NCBI GenBank assembly: GCA_949297715.1
Contig: CASFTJ010000001.1
Span: 1 to 64,000, forward strand
Direction of reading: 5' to 3'
Length of the DNA stretch: 64,000 nucleotides
Source: an uncultured bacterium
Lineage (GTDB): Bacteria; Cyanobacteriota; Vampirovibrionia; Gastranaerophilales; Gastranaerophilaceae
Position numbers and translations under genes: made by a program. Numbering within the stretch: the first letter of the stretch is position 1; each line of letters begins with the position of its first letter. Positions 33,537-41,738 of this stretch are shown here, in pieces. The notes under the pieces are model-generated. The model was given only the letters and a program-made list of their open reading frames with translations, was not told the DNA's origin and did not search any database.

Positions 33537-34422
33537 AGAAAATTTTGATGTAAAAAAATTAACATCACTCAAATGCGGCGGGAAGATAAAAAAAGTTATT
33601 TTTCCGACAACGGAAGCTGAATTTAAGGAAGCTTTGGACTTATTTCCGGATGCAAAAGTTTTCGGGAATTTATCAAACACGCTTGTATCAACTTACGGAT
33701 ATGAGGGGGAAGTTATTTTAACAACCCAAATGTCTTTTTACAAATTTGAAGACGAATTTGTGACGGCTGACTGCGGAGTAAAGGGGCCGAAATTATCGCA
33801 AGCAGCAGCAGAACAAGGGTTAAGCGGGCTTGAATTTATGATAGCATTTCCCGGAACCATAGGCGGTGAAGTTTTTATGAACGCAGGTGCACACGGTCAA
33901 TCAATCAGCGATATTTTTGTTGAAGCACTTTGCTGGAGTAAAGAAAAAGGCTTTATGACTTTAACAAAAGATGATATGAAGTTTTCTTACCGCACTTCAA
34001 TATGCCAAAGTGAAAATATTGTTATTTTAAAAGCTAAATTTAAACTTCAAAAAACAAATCCGGAAGCAATAAAATCCAAAATGCAAGAGAATTTGGATTT
34101 CAGGAAAGCAAAACAGCCAAACCTTGCAACCCCAAATTGCGGAAGCGTATTCAGAAACCCTGAAGGCGATTCGGCAGGCAGGCTTTTGGAAAGTATAGGT
34201 GCCAAAACATTCAGCATAAACGGCGCAAAGGTATGGGAAAATCACGCAAATTTTATAGATAACAAAAACAATGCTACCTCAACGGATATTCTGGAATTGA
34301 TGGCAAAAATGCAAAGCTGTGTAAAAGAAAAGTATAATATAAAATTGAAGCCTGAAGTAAGATTTTTGGGCGGGACTGATAAAAGAGAGGATGAATTATG
34401 CAAAATATTATTCCAAGAATAG
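33523..34422 (+). CDS. murB: UDP-N-acetylenolpyruvoylglucosamine reductase MurB
   Basis: This 299-residue flavoenzyme starts at ATG 33523, inside the end of murC (14-nt overlap). FAD-binding motifs are GNLSNTLVS, GLSGLEFMIAFPGTIGGEVFMNAGAHG (in part LEFMIAFPGTIGG) and SYRTSI. The C-domain has NCGSVFRNPEGDSAGRLLE. It reduces enolpyruvyl-UDP-GlcNAc to UDP-MurNAc. Overlaps on both sides show tight coupling with murC and ddl. Confidence 0.94.
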   Translation: MLLIEENFDVKKLTSLKCGGKIKKVIFPTTEAEFKEALDLFPDAKVFGNLSNTLVSTYGYEGEVILTTQMSFYKFEDEFVTADCGVKGPKLSQAAAEQGLSGLEFMIAFPGTIGGEVFMNAGAHGQSISDIFVEALCWSKEKGFMTLTKDDMKFSYRTSICQSENIVILKAKFKLQKTNPEAIKSKMQENLDFRKAKQPNLATPNCGSVFRNPEGDSAGRLLESIGAKTFSINGAKVWENHANFIDNKNNATSTDILELMAKMQSCVKEKYNIKLKPEVRFLGGTDKREDELCKILFQE

Positions 34423-35378
34423 ATAAAAACGCAAAAATAGCCGTACTTAGTGGCGGAATGTCATCGGAAGCGGAAGTATCAAGGCGCTCCGGCAAAGGCT
34501 GCTATGAAGCTTTAAAAAGACTCGGCTATAAAAATGCAGAACTTGTAGAAGTTGATAAAGATATAGCAAATACTCTAAAAAACGGTAAATATGAATATGC
34601 CTACAACGCACTTCACGGCAAATACGGTGAAGACGGATGTATTCAAGGGATTCTGGAAATCTTAAAAATCCCTTACTCAGGCTGCGGAGTAATGTCGAGC
34701 GCAATTTGTATGAACAAAGAATTTACCAAAAGGATTCTCTCAACAAACCCCGACATTATAATGGCAAAATCAGCTTTCGTAAAAAAAGGAGAAGACCTTT
34801 TGGAAAAGACAAAAACCCTGACTTATCCTTTGTTTGTAAAACCAGTAAGCGAAGGTTCAAGCTTTGGGATGACCAAAGTTGACAAAAAAGAAGATCTTGA
34901 AGCCGCTTACAAAACCGCAATTGAATTTAATGACGACGTTTTAATCGAAGAATTTATAGACGGATTTTTTGTAACCGTCGGAGTGCTTGAGCGTGATGTA
35001 AAAACACCTGACGGCAATTTAAAAAGAGAAGCTTTTGCCACAGAAATCCTTGAAATTCGCCCGAAAAACGAATGGTATGATTTTGAAGCAAAATACACAA
35101 GCGGAATGTCAGATTTTATCGTTCCGTCAACAAGCCTAAACGCAGACGTAACGAAAAAAGTAAAAGAAGCGGCAGTTAAAGCATTTGAAACCGCAGGCTG
35201 CAGCGGAGTAGCCAGAATTGATTTTATGATGAAGGATAATATTCCTTATCTTCTTGAAATCAACACAAGCCCCGGAATGACAGTAATAAGCGATTTACCT
35301 GCGCAATCCGCTGCAATGGACATAACTTACGACGAATTGGTACTTTTAATTCTAAACAGCGCAGGATTAAACAAGTAA
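34398..35378 (+). CDS. ddl: D-alanine--D-alanine ligase
   Basis: It encodes 326 residues of ATP-grasp type: VLSGGMSSEAEVSRRSG at the N-terminus, ALHGKYGEDGCIQGIL, the grasp loop PVSEGSSFGM and the metal site RIDFMMK with LLEINTSPGMT near the C-terminus. It makes the D-Ala-D-Ala end of peptidoglycan precursors. The start overlaps murB by 25 nt, with a GAGAGGA sequence upstream. Confidence 0.95.
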   Translation: MQNIIPRIDKNAKIAVLSGGMSSEAEVSRRSGKGCYEALKRLGYKNAELVEVDKDIANTLKNGKYEYAYNALHGKYGEDGCIQGILEILKIPYSGCGVMSSAICMNKEFTKRILSTNPDIIMAKSAFVKKGEDLLEKTKTLTYPLFVKPVSEGSSFGMTKVDKKEDLEAAYKTAIEFNDDVLIEEFIDGFFVTVGVLERDVKTPDGNLKREAFATEILEIRPKNEWYDFEAKYTSGMSDFIVPSTSLNADVTKKVKEAAVKAFETAGCSGVARIDFMMKDNIPYLLEINTSPGMTVISDLPAQSAAMDITYDELVLLILNSAGLNK

Positions 35379-35396
35379 TCGGAAAACAAAAACACA

Positions 35397-36266
35397 ATGG
35401 ACGGAAGCAACTATACACCAAATGAAACAGATATAGCAGACGGCAAGCGGCTGGTTAAAAAAATGCAGCGAAGCCGACAGATAAGAAAAGGCAGAAAACG
35501 CCAAAATGCCTTTCGATCTTTTATGTGCTTTGTTATGAACATTGTGTTAATCGCATTACTTATATATTCAACTGATATGCCGCAATGGTACTTAAAAGAC
35601 GATATATTTACAAAACCTGACGGAAAAACAATAGAAATACTAAACAACAATATCGTTTCTACTTCAAAAATCCTGACGGCATTAAAAACGGAGGAAGTAC
35701 CAAAAGTTCCGATTTACATGGCAAAAACGGACAATTTAAAGAAAAAACTTTTGGAATTTACTCCCGTTGAAGAAGTGTATATAAGGCGTTATGCATTTCC
35801 GGCTCGGTTACAGATAATCATAAGAGAACGAGAACCATTTATTACAATTTCACCTGATGCTAAAGTTCCGCCGGTTGCGTTTTTTACAAAAGACGGCAAG
35901 CTAATCGGCAGAGAATATCTTCCGTTGAAAGCCGGATTTAAAACGCTTCTTGTTCTTTCATACGGAAATAAGGGTGATGATTATACAAAATGGGACTTGA
36001 AAAAGCTTCAGCGGCTTGAAAAAATAGCCAAATACGTATCTGTTTACTCAAAAGAACCAGTCGAGTATCTTGACCTTAGAAACCCCGACGATGTTTACGT
36101 AAAAATTAAATCCGTAAACATTCGACTTGGAAGATTGGATGAAAATGTTTATGAAAGAATAAAAAGAATACCGTCAATTCTTCCGCAAGTTCAGCTTGTA
36201 GATTCAAAAATCAAATATCTGGATTTAAGCTGGGAGAAAGTAAATTATTTAAAACTGGATGACTAG
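35397..36266 (+). CDS. ftsQ: FtsQ/DivIB-like cell-division protein
   Basis: It encodes 289 residues: a basic cytoplasmic tail, one membrane span (about 39-59) and a periplasmic part. A POTRA domain is indicated by LLEFTPVEEVYIRRYAFPARLQIII, seen here as PVEEVYIRRYAFP, followed by REREPFITI. The C-terminal beta-domain ends with VYERIKRIPSIL and KYLDLSW. Its place after murB-ddl matches the dcw cluster order. The sequence is divergent, so the call rests on topology, POTRA pattern and position. Confidence 0.85.
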   Translation: MDGSNYTPNETDIADGKRLVKKMQRSRQIRKGRKRQNAFRSFMCFVMNIVLIALLIYSTDMPQWYLKDDIFTKPDGKTIEILNNNIVSTSKILTALKTEEVPKVPIYMAKTDNLKKKLLEFTPVEEVYIRRYAFPARLQIIIREREPFITISPDAKVPPVAFFTKDGKLIGREYLPLKAGFKTLLVLSYGNKGDDYTKWDLKKLQRLEKIAKYVSVYSKEPVEYLDLRNPDDVYVKIKSVNIRLGRLDENVYERIKRIPSILPQVQLVDSKIKYLDLSWEKVNYLKLDD

Positions 36267-36276
36267 GAGAAATATT

Positions 36277-37683
36277 ATGAAAACCGCAATAGCACAGATA
36301 AAATTAAAAACAGCAGATTTTGATTTTAATTATAAAAACATAACCGATGCAATCGAAAATACAGACTGTGATTTAATCATATTTCCATCAGCGCTTCTGA
36401 AAGACACAGGTGCAAAGGACTTAGGCTATGACGAAGACTGCATTGAAAAAGAAGAAGAAATGTATGAAAAAATAGCCGAAAAAGAATATTCAAAAGCTGT
36501 TTTAATCGGAAATATTTTAATTAAAGACGGGGATGTGGAAGAAGTTGAAACCTTTGAACATTGCGGAAAAAGAATTTATGTATCGGAAACTTTTTATGAT
36601 GATATAATCTGTGACCTTTACATTTTATCAAGAAACAAATATTTTGTAATGAACACTTATGATGAATTTGTTGAAGATATAAGCGTGAAAACTGATTTTA
36701 TTTACATAAATGCAATAGGAATATCAGATGAGAGTGTTTATGCAGGCGGAAGCTTTGCTAAAAACAAAGAAAATCAAGTTGTTTGGCAATCACCGATATG
36801 CGAAGAAGAAGTAAAAATTATAGATTTTACATTCCCTTGCGAATACCGAAAAGAGAATTTTGAAGAAAACATATATAAAGTTACGACATTTGCGCTCAAA
36901 GAATACTGTGAAAACACGGGATTTAAGAGAGTTATATTAGGACTCTCAGGAGGCATTGACAGTGCCCTAACAGCAGCACTGGCCTCAGATGCACTGGGGG
37001 CTGAAAATGTATCGGGGATTTTAATGCCGAGTATGTTTTCCTCAGACGGCAGCGTAACAGATTCAATTACACTTGCCCAAAATCTCGGAATAAAAACCGT
37101 AAAACATTCTATTACACCGCTTTTTGACAACTTTATGGAAAAAATAGCACACGAACGGCTTCACGATTTAGCGGAAGAAAATCTTCAGGCAAGACTTAGA
37201 GCACTAATTTTAATGTTTTTCTCAAACCGTGACGGCGCACTTCTTTTGTCAACCGGCAACAAATCAGAAGCCTCAATGGGTTACGGAACACTATACGGCG
37301 ATATGGCTGGCGGATATAATCTTATTTGCGACCTGACAAAAACAAACGTTTACAAACTTTCCAACTACATAAACAGAAACGGAGAAATTATCCCTCAGTC
37401 AATTATAGATAAAGCCCCCTCCGCAGAACTCAGACCAAACCAAAAAGATCAAGACAGCCTGCCTGAATACGAAATTCTTGATGACATTATTGAAATGTAC
37501 GTAGAACAATTAAAGCCCAAAGAAGAAATTTATAAAAAATATGATAAAATACTTGTAGATGATACCGTAAAAAGGATTTATCGAGCGCAATATAAACGTA
37601 AACAGGCTTGTTTAGGCGTAAGACTTACGGAACGCTCATTCACAAACGGAATAAACTATCCGATTGTTCAAAAATTCTATTAA
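36277..37683 (+). CDS. nadE: NAD+ synthetase with a degenerate glutaminase domain
   Basis: From ATG 36277 (AGGAG upstream) it is 468 residues. The C-terminal synthetase domain is complete: the PP-loop LGLSGGIDSALTAAL (about 221-235), STGNKSEASMGYGTLYGDMAGG and LRPNQKDQDSLPEYE. The N-terminal 190 residues have the nitrilase-fold outline but look inactive. FPSALL stands where the catalytic Glu of FPELxL should be, and VSETFYDD replaces the VxxCED block, so no nucleophilic Cys is seen. It would therefore use free ammonia rather than glutamine. It follows ftsQ closely, unlike the usual dcw order. Confidence 0.88.
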   Translation: MKTAIAQIKLKTADFDFNYKNITDAIENTDCDLIIFPSALLKDTGAKDLGYDEDCIEKEEEMYEKIAEKEYSKAVLIGNILIKDGDVEEVETFEHCGKRIYVSETFYDDIICDLYILSRNKYFVMNTYDEFVEDISVKTDFIYINAIGISDESVYAGGSFAKNKENQVVWQSPICEEEVKIIDFTFPCEYRKENFEENIYKVTTFALKEYCENTGFKRVILGLSGGIDSALTAALASDALGAENVSGILMPSMFSSDGSVTDSITLAQNLGIKTVKHSITPLFDNFMEKIAHERLHDLAEENLQARLRALILMFFSNRDGALLLSTGNKSEASMGYGTLYGDMAGGYNLICDLTKTNVYKLSNYINRNGEIIPQSIIDKAPSAELRPNQKDQDSLPEYEILDDIIEMYVEQLKPKEEIYKKYDKILVDDTVKRIYRAQYKRKQACLGVRLTERSFTNGINYPIVQKFY

Positions 37684-37782
37684 TAAATTCCCGTAAATTT
37701 TTCAGCAAAAATTCGTGATATCCTTTAAGTAGAGTATTCAAAGGTATTTACAAATTTTCTGAAATATATTAAACTTAACAAT

Positions 37783-38565
37783 ATGGAATTAACAGTATTA
37801 GTAGATAATAATACCCAAAAGGATTATGATTTACTTGGAGAGTTCGGGCTTTCAATTTTAATTGAAGATGACTATCACAAGGTTCTTTTTGACTGCGGAT
37901 ACAGCAATACATTTATAAAAAACGCTTATCACATGGACATTGAACTCAGCGATTTAACTGAAATTGTTCTTTCTCACAGTCATAATGATCATACTGGCGG
38001 TTTTTTGTGGCTTCAAAATTTGTATAAAAAACTTTTAAAAGTCGGTTTTGTGATTAACAATAAAAGACTAATTGCGCACCCATATATTTTCCAGCCTCAT
38101 TATGACGATAATTTTGAAAACATAGGATTTCCCGGAGATGAGAACTCTATAAGTGATTTATTTGAAATAACTTACACAAAAGAACCTTTGCACATAACTG
38201 ATAATCTGATATATTTAGGGGAATTTCCTGTATCGGAAAGCATTGATGATCCTGATGAATCAGCACTTGTTTATACATCACCTAAGGGACTTGTAATAAT
38301 TTCAGGCTGTTCACATGCCGGGCTTGTAAATATTGTTGAATATGCAAAACAGGTTACAAATCAGCACAAAATTTATGCCATAATCGGAGGAGTACACCTT
38401 CTTGCAAAATCCGATACGGAAATTAAAAAAATCGGGGTATATCTTCAACGTCAGGGTGTGCAGATGATTTACCCTTGTCACTGCTGCGATTTAAGAGCAA
38501 AAATCATACTATCCAAATACGTTCCAGTAAAAGAAGCTTTCTCAGGTTTCAAAATGAGTATATAA
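37783..38565 (+). CDS. Metallo-beta-lactamase-fold hydrolase
   Basis: It encodes 260 residues with the MBL signature SHSHNDHTGG (residues about 66-75), then GCSHAGLVNI and GGVHLLA, the later His ligands, and PCHCCDLRAK. The opening DNNTQKDYDLLGEFGLSILIE is like the archaeal/bacterial group annotated as dihydropterin/RFA-P-synthase-like MBL proteins (in part DYDLLGEFGLSILIE). The actual substrate is unknown. It has no close operon partners. Confidence 0.82.
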   Translation: MELTVLVDNNTQKDYDLLGEFGLSILIEDDYHKVLFDCGYSNTFIKNAYHMDIELSDLTEIVLSHSHNDHTGGFLWLQNLYKKLLKVGFVINNKRLIAHPYIFQPHYDDNFENIGFPGDENSISDLFEITYTKEPLHITDNLIYLGEFPVSESIDDPDESALVYTSPKGLVIISGCSHAGLVNIVEYAKQVTNQHKIYAIIGGVHLLAKSDTEIKKIGVYLQRQGVQMIYPCHCCDLRAKIILSKYVPVKEAFSGFKMSI

Positions 38566-38570
38566 AAAAA

Positions 38571-39281
38571 TTAATACGAAATTCTTCTTGGATAATTTTT
38601 AGGAACTTTCCAACCGTTACGCTGGATTATTGCTGTACAGTAACTTCCTGCTTGTCCACACCCATACGTTGAATCATTATACAAATCATCATCATTACCA
38701 TCCCAATTATATAGAAACGGTTCTAAACCTTTTTTATAATGATATCTCCACCCTCCACTGCTATTCATAGGATAAAAAGAAAATGAAAACGAACAAACAC
38801 CCAAAGTTGATTCACCTTTAGCTTGTCTATCCAAACATTTTTCAGGATTTCTCGGATAAAAAGATAAATCTCTGTTTTCATGTCTGGCAAATGAGAAAGC
38901 ACTACCATCAGCCAGATAGTACATATAAAATTCATCTCCTGCAAATTCTCCTGAAGAATATTTTAATTTTTCAATTTTATATACTTTTAAATACGGAGCA
39001 AGATATATGTCAAATGAGTTTTTATTTTCCTCCTGCTGATTAACTTTATTTCCATCTTCATCTGTAATATCATGATTCCAATACTGCCAGCTTTCATAAG
39101 GCCCATTCTTTACGGAAGACTGCAATAATGCCTGATTAAATATTGAATAAAATTTCTTTAACCTTGTTTCTGTCGCTGTTATGTCATATTTATGTATCAT
39201 TGCAGGAAGAGTCATTGCAACAACAACACCTATAATTCCTAACGTTATCAATACTTCCGCCATTGTAAATGCTTTTTTCAT
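38571..39281 (-). CDS. Pseudopilin-like protein 3 (no poly-G tract), XRE-linked
   Basis: From ATG 39281 (GAGGA upstream) it is 236 residues. The leader is MKKA, followed by FTMAEVLITLGIIGVVVAM. Cleavage would be before Phe, and the conserved Glu at +5 is present. The globular part has several Cys residues, and the C-terminus NGWKVPKNYPRR is a variant of the DGWxxKKDYPW tail of the other pseudopilins. It is divergent from an XRE gene with two strong palindromes between them, so repression by that protein is likely. No pilus machinery genes adjoin it. Confidence 0.85.
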   Translation of the reverse strand: MKKAFTMAEVLITLGIIGVVVAMTLPAMIHKYDITATETRLKKFYSIFNQALLQSSVKNGPYESWQYWNHDITDEDGNKVNQQEENKNSFDIYLAPYLKVYKIEKLKYSSGEFAGDEFYMYYLADGSAFSFARHENRDLSFYPRNPEKCLDRQAKGESTLGVCSFSFSFYPMNSSGGWRYHYKKGLEPFLYNWDGNDDDLYNDSTYGCGQAGSYCTAIIQRNGWKVPKNYPRRISY

Positions 39282-39334
39282 ATATATCCTCAAAAATAAT
39301 CTTTTATAATATTATCAAATATTTTTTATAAAAA

Positions 39335-39390
39335 ATATACGTACTAGTTGTACGTATATTTAAAACAAGCTTACGTATAAACTGTACGTA
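39335..39390. promoter_or_regulatory. Two TACGTA-type operator palindromes between pseudopilin 3 and its XRE gene
   Basis: Site 1 is ATATACGTAC-TAGTT-GTACGTATAT (39335-39359), a perfect 10-bp-arm repeat. Site 2 is TACGTA-N7-TACGTA (39372-39390), reaching the XRE start codon. Four TACGTA half-sites in 56 nt are strong evidence for a dimeric repressor binding here. Confidence 0.75.
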
Positions 39391-39608
39391 TGAATTCTGA
39401 TTTCTACATCAAATTAGGGAAAAATATAAAAAAACGACGAAAAGAACTTGGTCTGACTCAACAGCAACTTGCCGATAAAATGAATATATCATTAAACTTT
39501 ATGGGAAAAATCGAAGTAGCCTTCTCAAAACCCTCTTTGGATACCTTAATAGATTTTGCACGAATTCTTGAAACAACCGTCAGCGATTTAACCAAATTTG
39601 ATAAATAA
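39390..39608 (+). CDS. Small XRE-family regulator divergent from pseudopilin 3
   Basis: This 72-residue protein is a single helix-turn-helix domain: GKNIKKRRKELGLTQQQLADKM, in part LGLTQQQLADKM, then the recognition helix ISLNFMGKIEVAFSKPSL and LIDFARILETTVSDL. The first operator half-sites overlap its start codon, so it should repress itself as well as the pilin gene. The arrangement repeats that at 12173-13257. Confidence 0.92.
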   Translation: MNSDFYIKLGKNIKKRRKELGLTQQQLADKMNISLNFMGKIEVAFSKPSLDTLIDFARILETTVSDLTKFDK

Positions 39609-39622
39609 AGTTTACAAATGCT

Positions 39623-39651
39623 TGCAAATAAAAGTTTTCCGTATTAGAATC
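39623..39651 (+). promoter_or_regulatory. Promoter of rpmI-rplT
   Basis: TTGCAA, a 17-nt spacer and TAGAAT; the predicted start is about 39658. Confidence 0.75.
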
Positions 39652-39657
39652 AAAGAT

Positions 39658-39727
39658 GCCGAAAGTTTTATGGCTTTGGTATGCCTAAAACTTTTTAGTA
39701 CTTAACCAAATAAAAAAGGAGAAGAAA
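39658..39727 (+). promoter_or_regulatory. Structured leader of rpmI-rplT, probable L20 autoregulatory site
   Basis: The leader folds with AAAGTTTT (39662-39669) paired to AAAACTTT (39687-39694) and an inner GGC/GCC pair. L20 controls its own operon through leader structures in many bacteria; position and size fit, but I cannot match the specific binding motif. The usual upstream infC gene is absent, so the leader lies next to its own promoter. Confidence 0.5.
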
Positions 39728-39937
39728 ATGCCAAAAATGAAAACACACAGATCTGCTGCCAAACGCTACAAAGTTACGGCAACAGGCAAAATCACCAGAA
39801 GAAAAGCAGGTATAGGCCACTTGCTCCAACACAAATCTTCAGCCAGAAAACGCAGACTTTTCAAAGTTGAAGCAATTTCAGATGCACAGGTAAAATTGGT
39901 ATCTCATGAGTTACCATACAAGAAGTATTCAAGATAG
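39728..39937 (+). CDS. rpmI: 50S ribosomal protein L35
   Basis: This 69-residue basic protein has the L35 pattern [20 protein letters not shown] and [20 protein letters not shown]. It follows an AAAGGAG ribosome site and is separated from rplT by 9 nt. Confidence 0.97.
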   Translation: MPKMKTHRSAAKRYKVTATGKITRRKAGIGHLLQHKSSARKRRLFKVEAISDAQVKLVSHELPYKKYSR

Positions 39938-39946
39938 GAGCAGACA

Positions 39947-40297
39947 ATGAGAGTAAAACGTGGTAATGTAAGTCGCAAAAGACATAAAAAAATATTAAAA
40001 CTTGCTAAAGGCTTCATCGGTGCAAGAAGCAGAATTTTTAAAGTAGCTAATATAGCTGTTATGAAAGCATTAAAATATGCTTACCGTGACAGACGCGCTA
40101 CAAAACGCAATATGCGCAGATTATGGATTGTAAGAATTAACGCTGCTGTTAGAGATCGCGGTATGAGTTACTCAAGATTTGTTAATGCTTGCAAAAAAGC
40201 TAATATTATCGTAAACAGAAAAATGCTTGCTGATATGGCAGTAAGAGATCCTGAAGCTTTTCAGGTAGTTTTCGACGCTGTTAAAGCTGCTAAGTAG
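39947..40297 (+). CDS. rplT: 50S ribosomal protein L20
   Basis: It encodes 116 residues: [21 protein letters not shown], in part [16 protein letters not shown], then [17 protein letters not shown] and [15 protein letters not shown]. It nucleates 23S rRNA folding and is the likely repressor of this operon through the leader. A terminator follows. Confidence 0.97.
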   Translation: MRVKRGNVSRKRHKKILKLAKGFIGARSRIFKVANIAVMKALKYAYRDRRATKRNMRRLWIVRINAAVRDRGMSYSRFVNACKKANIIVNRKMLADMAVRDPEAFQVVFDAVKAAK

Positions 40298-40320
40298 GTT
40301 TTTCTTTAATAAAACTTCTT

Positions 40321-40352
40321 AAATCCCGCCCTTTTTTAAGGACGGGATTTTT
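40321..40352 (+). terminator. Terminator of rpmI-rplT
   Basis: AAATCCCG-C-CCTT pairs with AAGG-A-CGGGATTT and is followed by TT. Confidence 0.85.
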
Positions 40353-40411
40353 GTATAATTTAATTTTTATACCCAAAAATTAACATAACTTAACAATTAA
40401 ACTTTTAAAAG

Positions 40412-40442
40412 TCAATTTTTCCATTTGTAAATACTTTATATA
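40412..40442 (+). promoter_or_regulatory. Shared promoter-like element, copy D
   Basis: TCAA, a 17-nt spacer and ACTTTATATA end 30 nt before ATG 40472. It is the plus-strand member of the four-copy set. Confidence 0.55.
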
Positions 40443-40471
40443 TACACAGGGCAAAATTATGGAGTAAAAAC

Positions 40472-40666
40472 ATGAATTCAAAGGGAAACTATTATGCAGG
40501 GAATTTAGCATGCCAAAATTTAGGCGATTGTTCACTTTGTGAGCTTACGATTATGCTGGAAGATACCAAAGAAGAACTGCTAAATAAATCTGAAAACAAA
40601 AAAACCAAAAAAACAATTTCTTTAAAAGAATTACTCAAAAAATTCAACCCGGAAAGTGCTGCATAA
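40472..40666 (+). CDS. Small Lys-rich protein of unknown function
   Basis: This 64-residue protein starts at an ATG with GGAG seven bases upstream. The first half has three Cys (LACQNLGDCSLCELTIM), a spacing that could bind a metal. The second half is a Lys-rich helix. There is no signal peptide. The next gene follows after 34 nt, and both share the promoter-like element D and the terminator at 41081. Confidence 0.6.
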   Translation: MNSKGNYYAGNLACQNLGDCSLCELTIMLEDTKEELLNKSENKKTKKTISLKELLKKFNPESAA

Positions 40667-40700
40667 TAAAACGCAGTTAAACTTGGAAACGGAGAAAAAA

Positions 40701-41051
40701 ATGCCGTCAGTATCAGATGATTTTCAAATGCCAATAATGTACAAAGACCTCAGAGATCCCAATATGGGGATGTTACCGGGGTTTGGATTTGGTTATTACA
40801 CAAATTTTCTGGGCGGGATTAGAATGCCAAGAGAACTTACAAAAGATGAAGTTGTTTTAAAAAACAGAAAATCCAAAGAAGTGGGTACATTAAAGAAGGT
40901 AGGACTTGCACTTTTGGCACTTGGAAGCGCATACATTTTGAAACAAAAAGGTGCTTTTAAATGGGTTTCAAAACAAGCCTCAGGTGTTAAAAAGTGGTTT
41001 AGCGGCTTATTCAAATCAACACCAAAGCCGCCGGCGCCTCCGGCACCGTAA
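40701..41051 (+). CDS. Small membrane-associated protein of unknown function
   Basis: From ATG 40701 (GGAG upstream) this is 116 residues; an in-frame ATG at 40656 would overlap the previous gene and lacks a ribosome site. The N-terminal half is rich in Met, Gly and Phe (MGMLPGFGFGYYTNFLGG). A hydrophobic helix follows (VGLALLALGSAYIL), then a basic Trp-containing amphipathic helix and a Pro-rich tail. The arrangement suggests membrane association. I recognise no family. Confidence 0.6.
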   Translation: MPSVSDDFQMPIMYKDLRDPNMGMLPGFGFGYYTNFLGGIRMPRELTKDEVVLKNRKSKEVGTLKKVGLALLALGSAYILKQKGAFKWVSKQASGVKKWFSGLFKSTPKPPAPPAP

Positions 41052-41080
41052 AGATTATAGAAATAGGCAACCCGAAAACC

Positions 41081-41112
41081 AAATGCGAATAATTTATTAT
41101 TCGCATTTTTTA
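41081..41112 (+). terminator. Terminator of the small-protein operon
   Basis: AAATGCGAATAA-TTTA-TTATTCGCATTT is followed by TTT; the stem is perfect over 12 bp. Confidence 0.88.
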
Positions 41113-41165
41113 TGCTATGATTACAAATATTATTAAAGTACAAAAAAAATAATAAGGGGGTTATC

Positions 41166-41666
41166 ATGGCTAAAGATTGCAGTTTTGATGTTGTATCCGA
41201 ATTTGATAAACAAGAATTGGTTAACGCTGTTGATCAGGTTAAACGTGAAATTTCTTCAAGATTTGACTTAAAAAACTCAAATTCTGATGTGACACTCGAT
41301 GCCGACAAATCAATTACTATCACAACTAACGACGAAATGAAACTTAGAAATATTTATGACATTTTGCAATCAAAACTTGTTAAAAGAAATTTGAGCATAA
41401 AAATTCTTGATCCGCAAAGCATTGAAAATGCACTCGGCGGAAACGTCAGACAAGTTTTTAATCTTAAAAAAGGTTTGACTCAAGAGCTTGCTAAGAAAAT
41501 CACTTCTGACATAAAAGACATGAAAAAGAAGGTTCAAGCCTCAATTCAAGGTGATTCCGTCAGAGTTTCGGGCAAAGACAAAGATGACCTTCAAGAAGTT
41601 ATCAAGATGCTTCGCTCTAACGAAGAAAAATATGATTATCCGCTTCAGTTTACAAATTACAGATAA
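41166..41666 (+). CDS. yajQ: YajQ-family nucleotide-binding protein
   Basis: It encodes 166 residues. The start CSFDVVSEFDKQELVNAVDQ, then REISSRFDLKNS and the end LRSNEEKYDYPLQFTNYR are diagnostic for YajQ (DUF520). Members bind nucleotides and some are c-di-GMP effectors; the role here is not fixed by sequence. It is monocistronic with AAGGGG upstream and a strong bidirectional terminator downstream. Confidence 0.95.
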   Translation: MAKDCSFDVVSEFDKQELVNAVDQVKREISSRFDLKNSNSDVTLDADKSITITTNDEMKLRNIYDILQSKLVKRNLSIKILDPQSIENALGGNVRQVFNLKKGLTQELAKKITSDIKDMKKKVQASIQGDSVRVSGKDKDDLQEVIKMLRSNEEKYDYPLQFTNYR

Positions 41667-41685
41667 TTAACAAACAAAATATTAT

Positions 41686-41713
41686 GGCGCCGGATTTTAA
41701 TAAATCCGGCGCC
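41686..41713. terminator. Bidirectional terminator between yajQ and panD
   Basis: GGCGCCGGATTT and AAATCCGGCGCC form a perfect 12-bp stem with a TAAT loop between two convergent genes. Confidence 0.85.
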
Positions 41714-41738
41714 CTATTTATAAATATTTCCAAAAACT

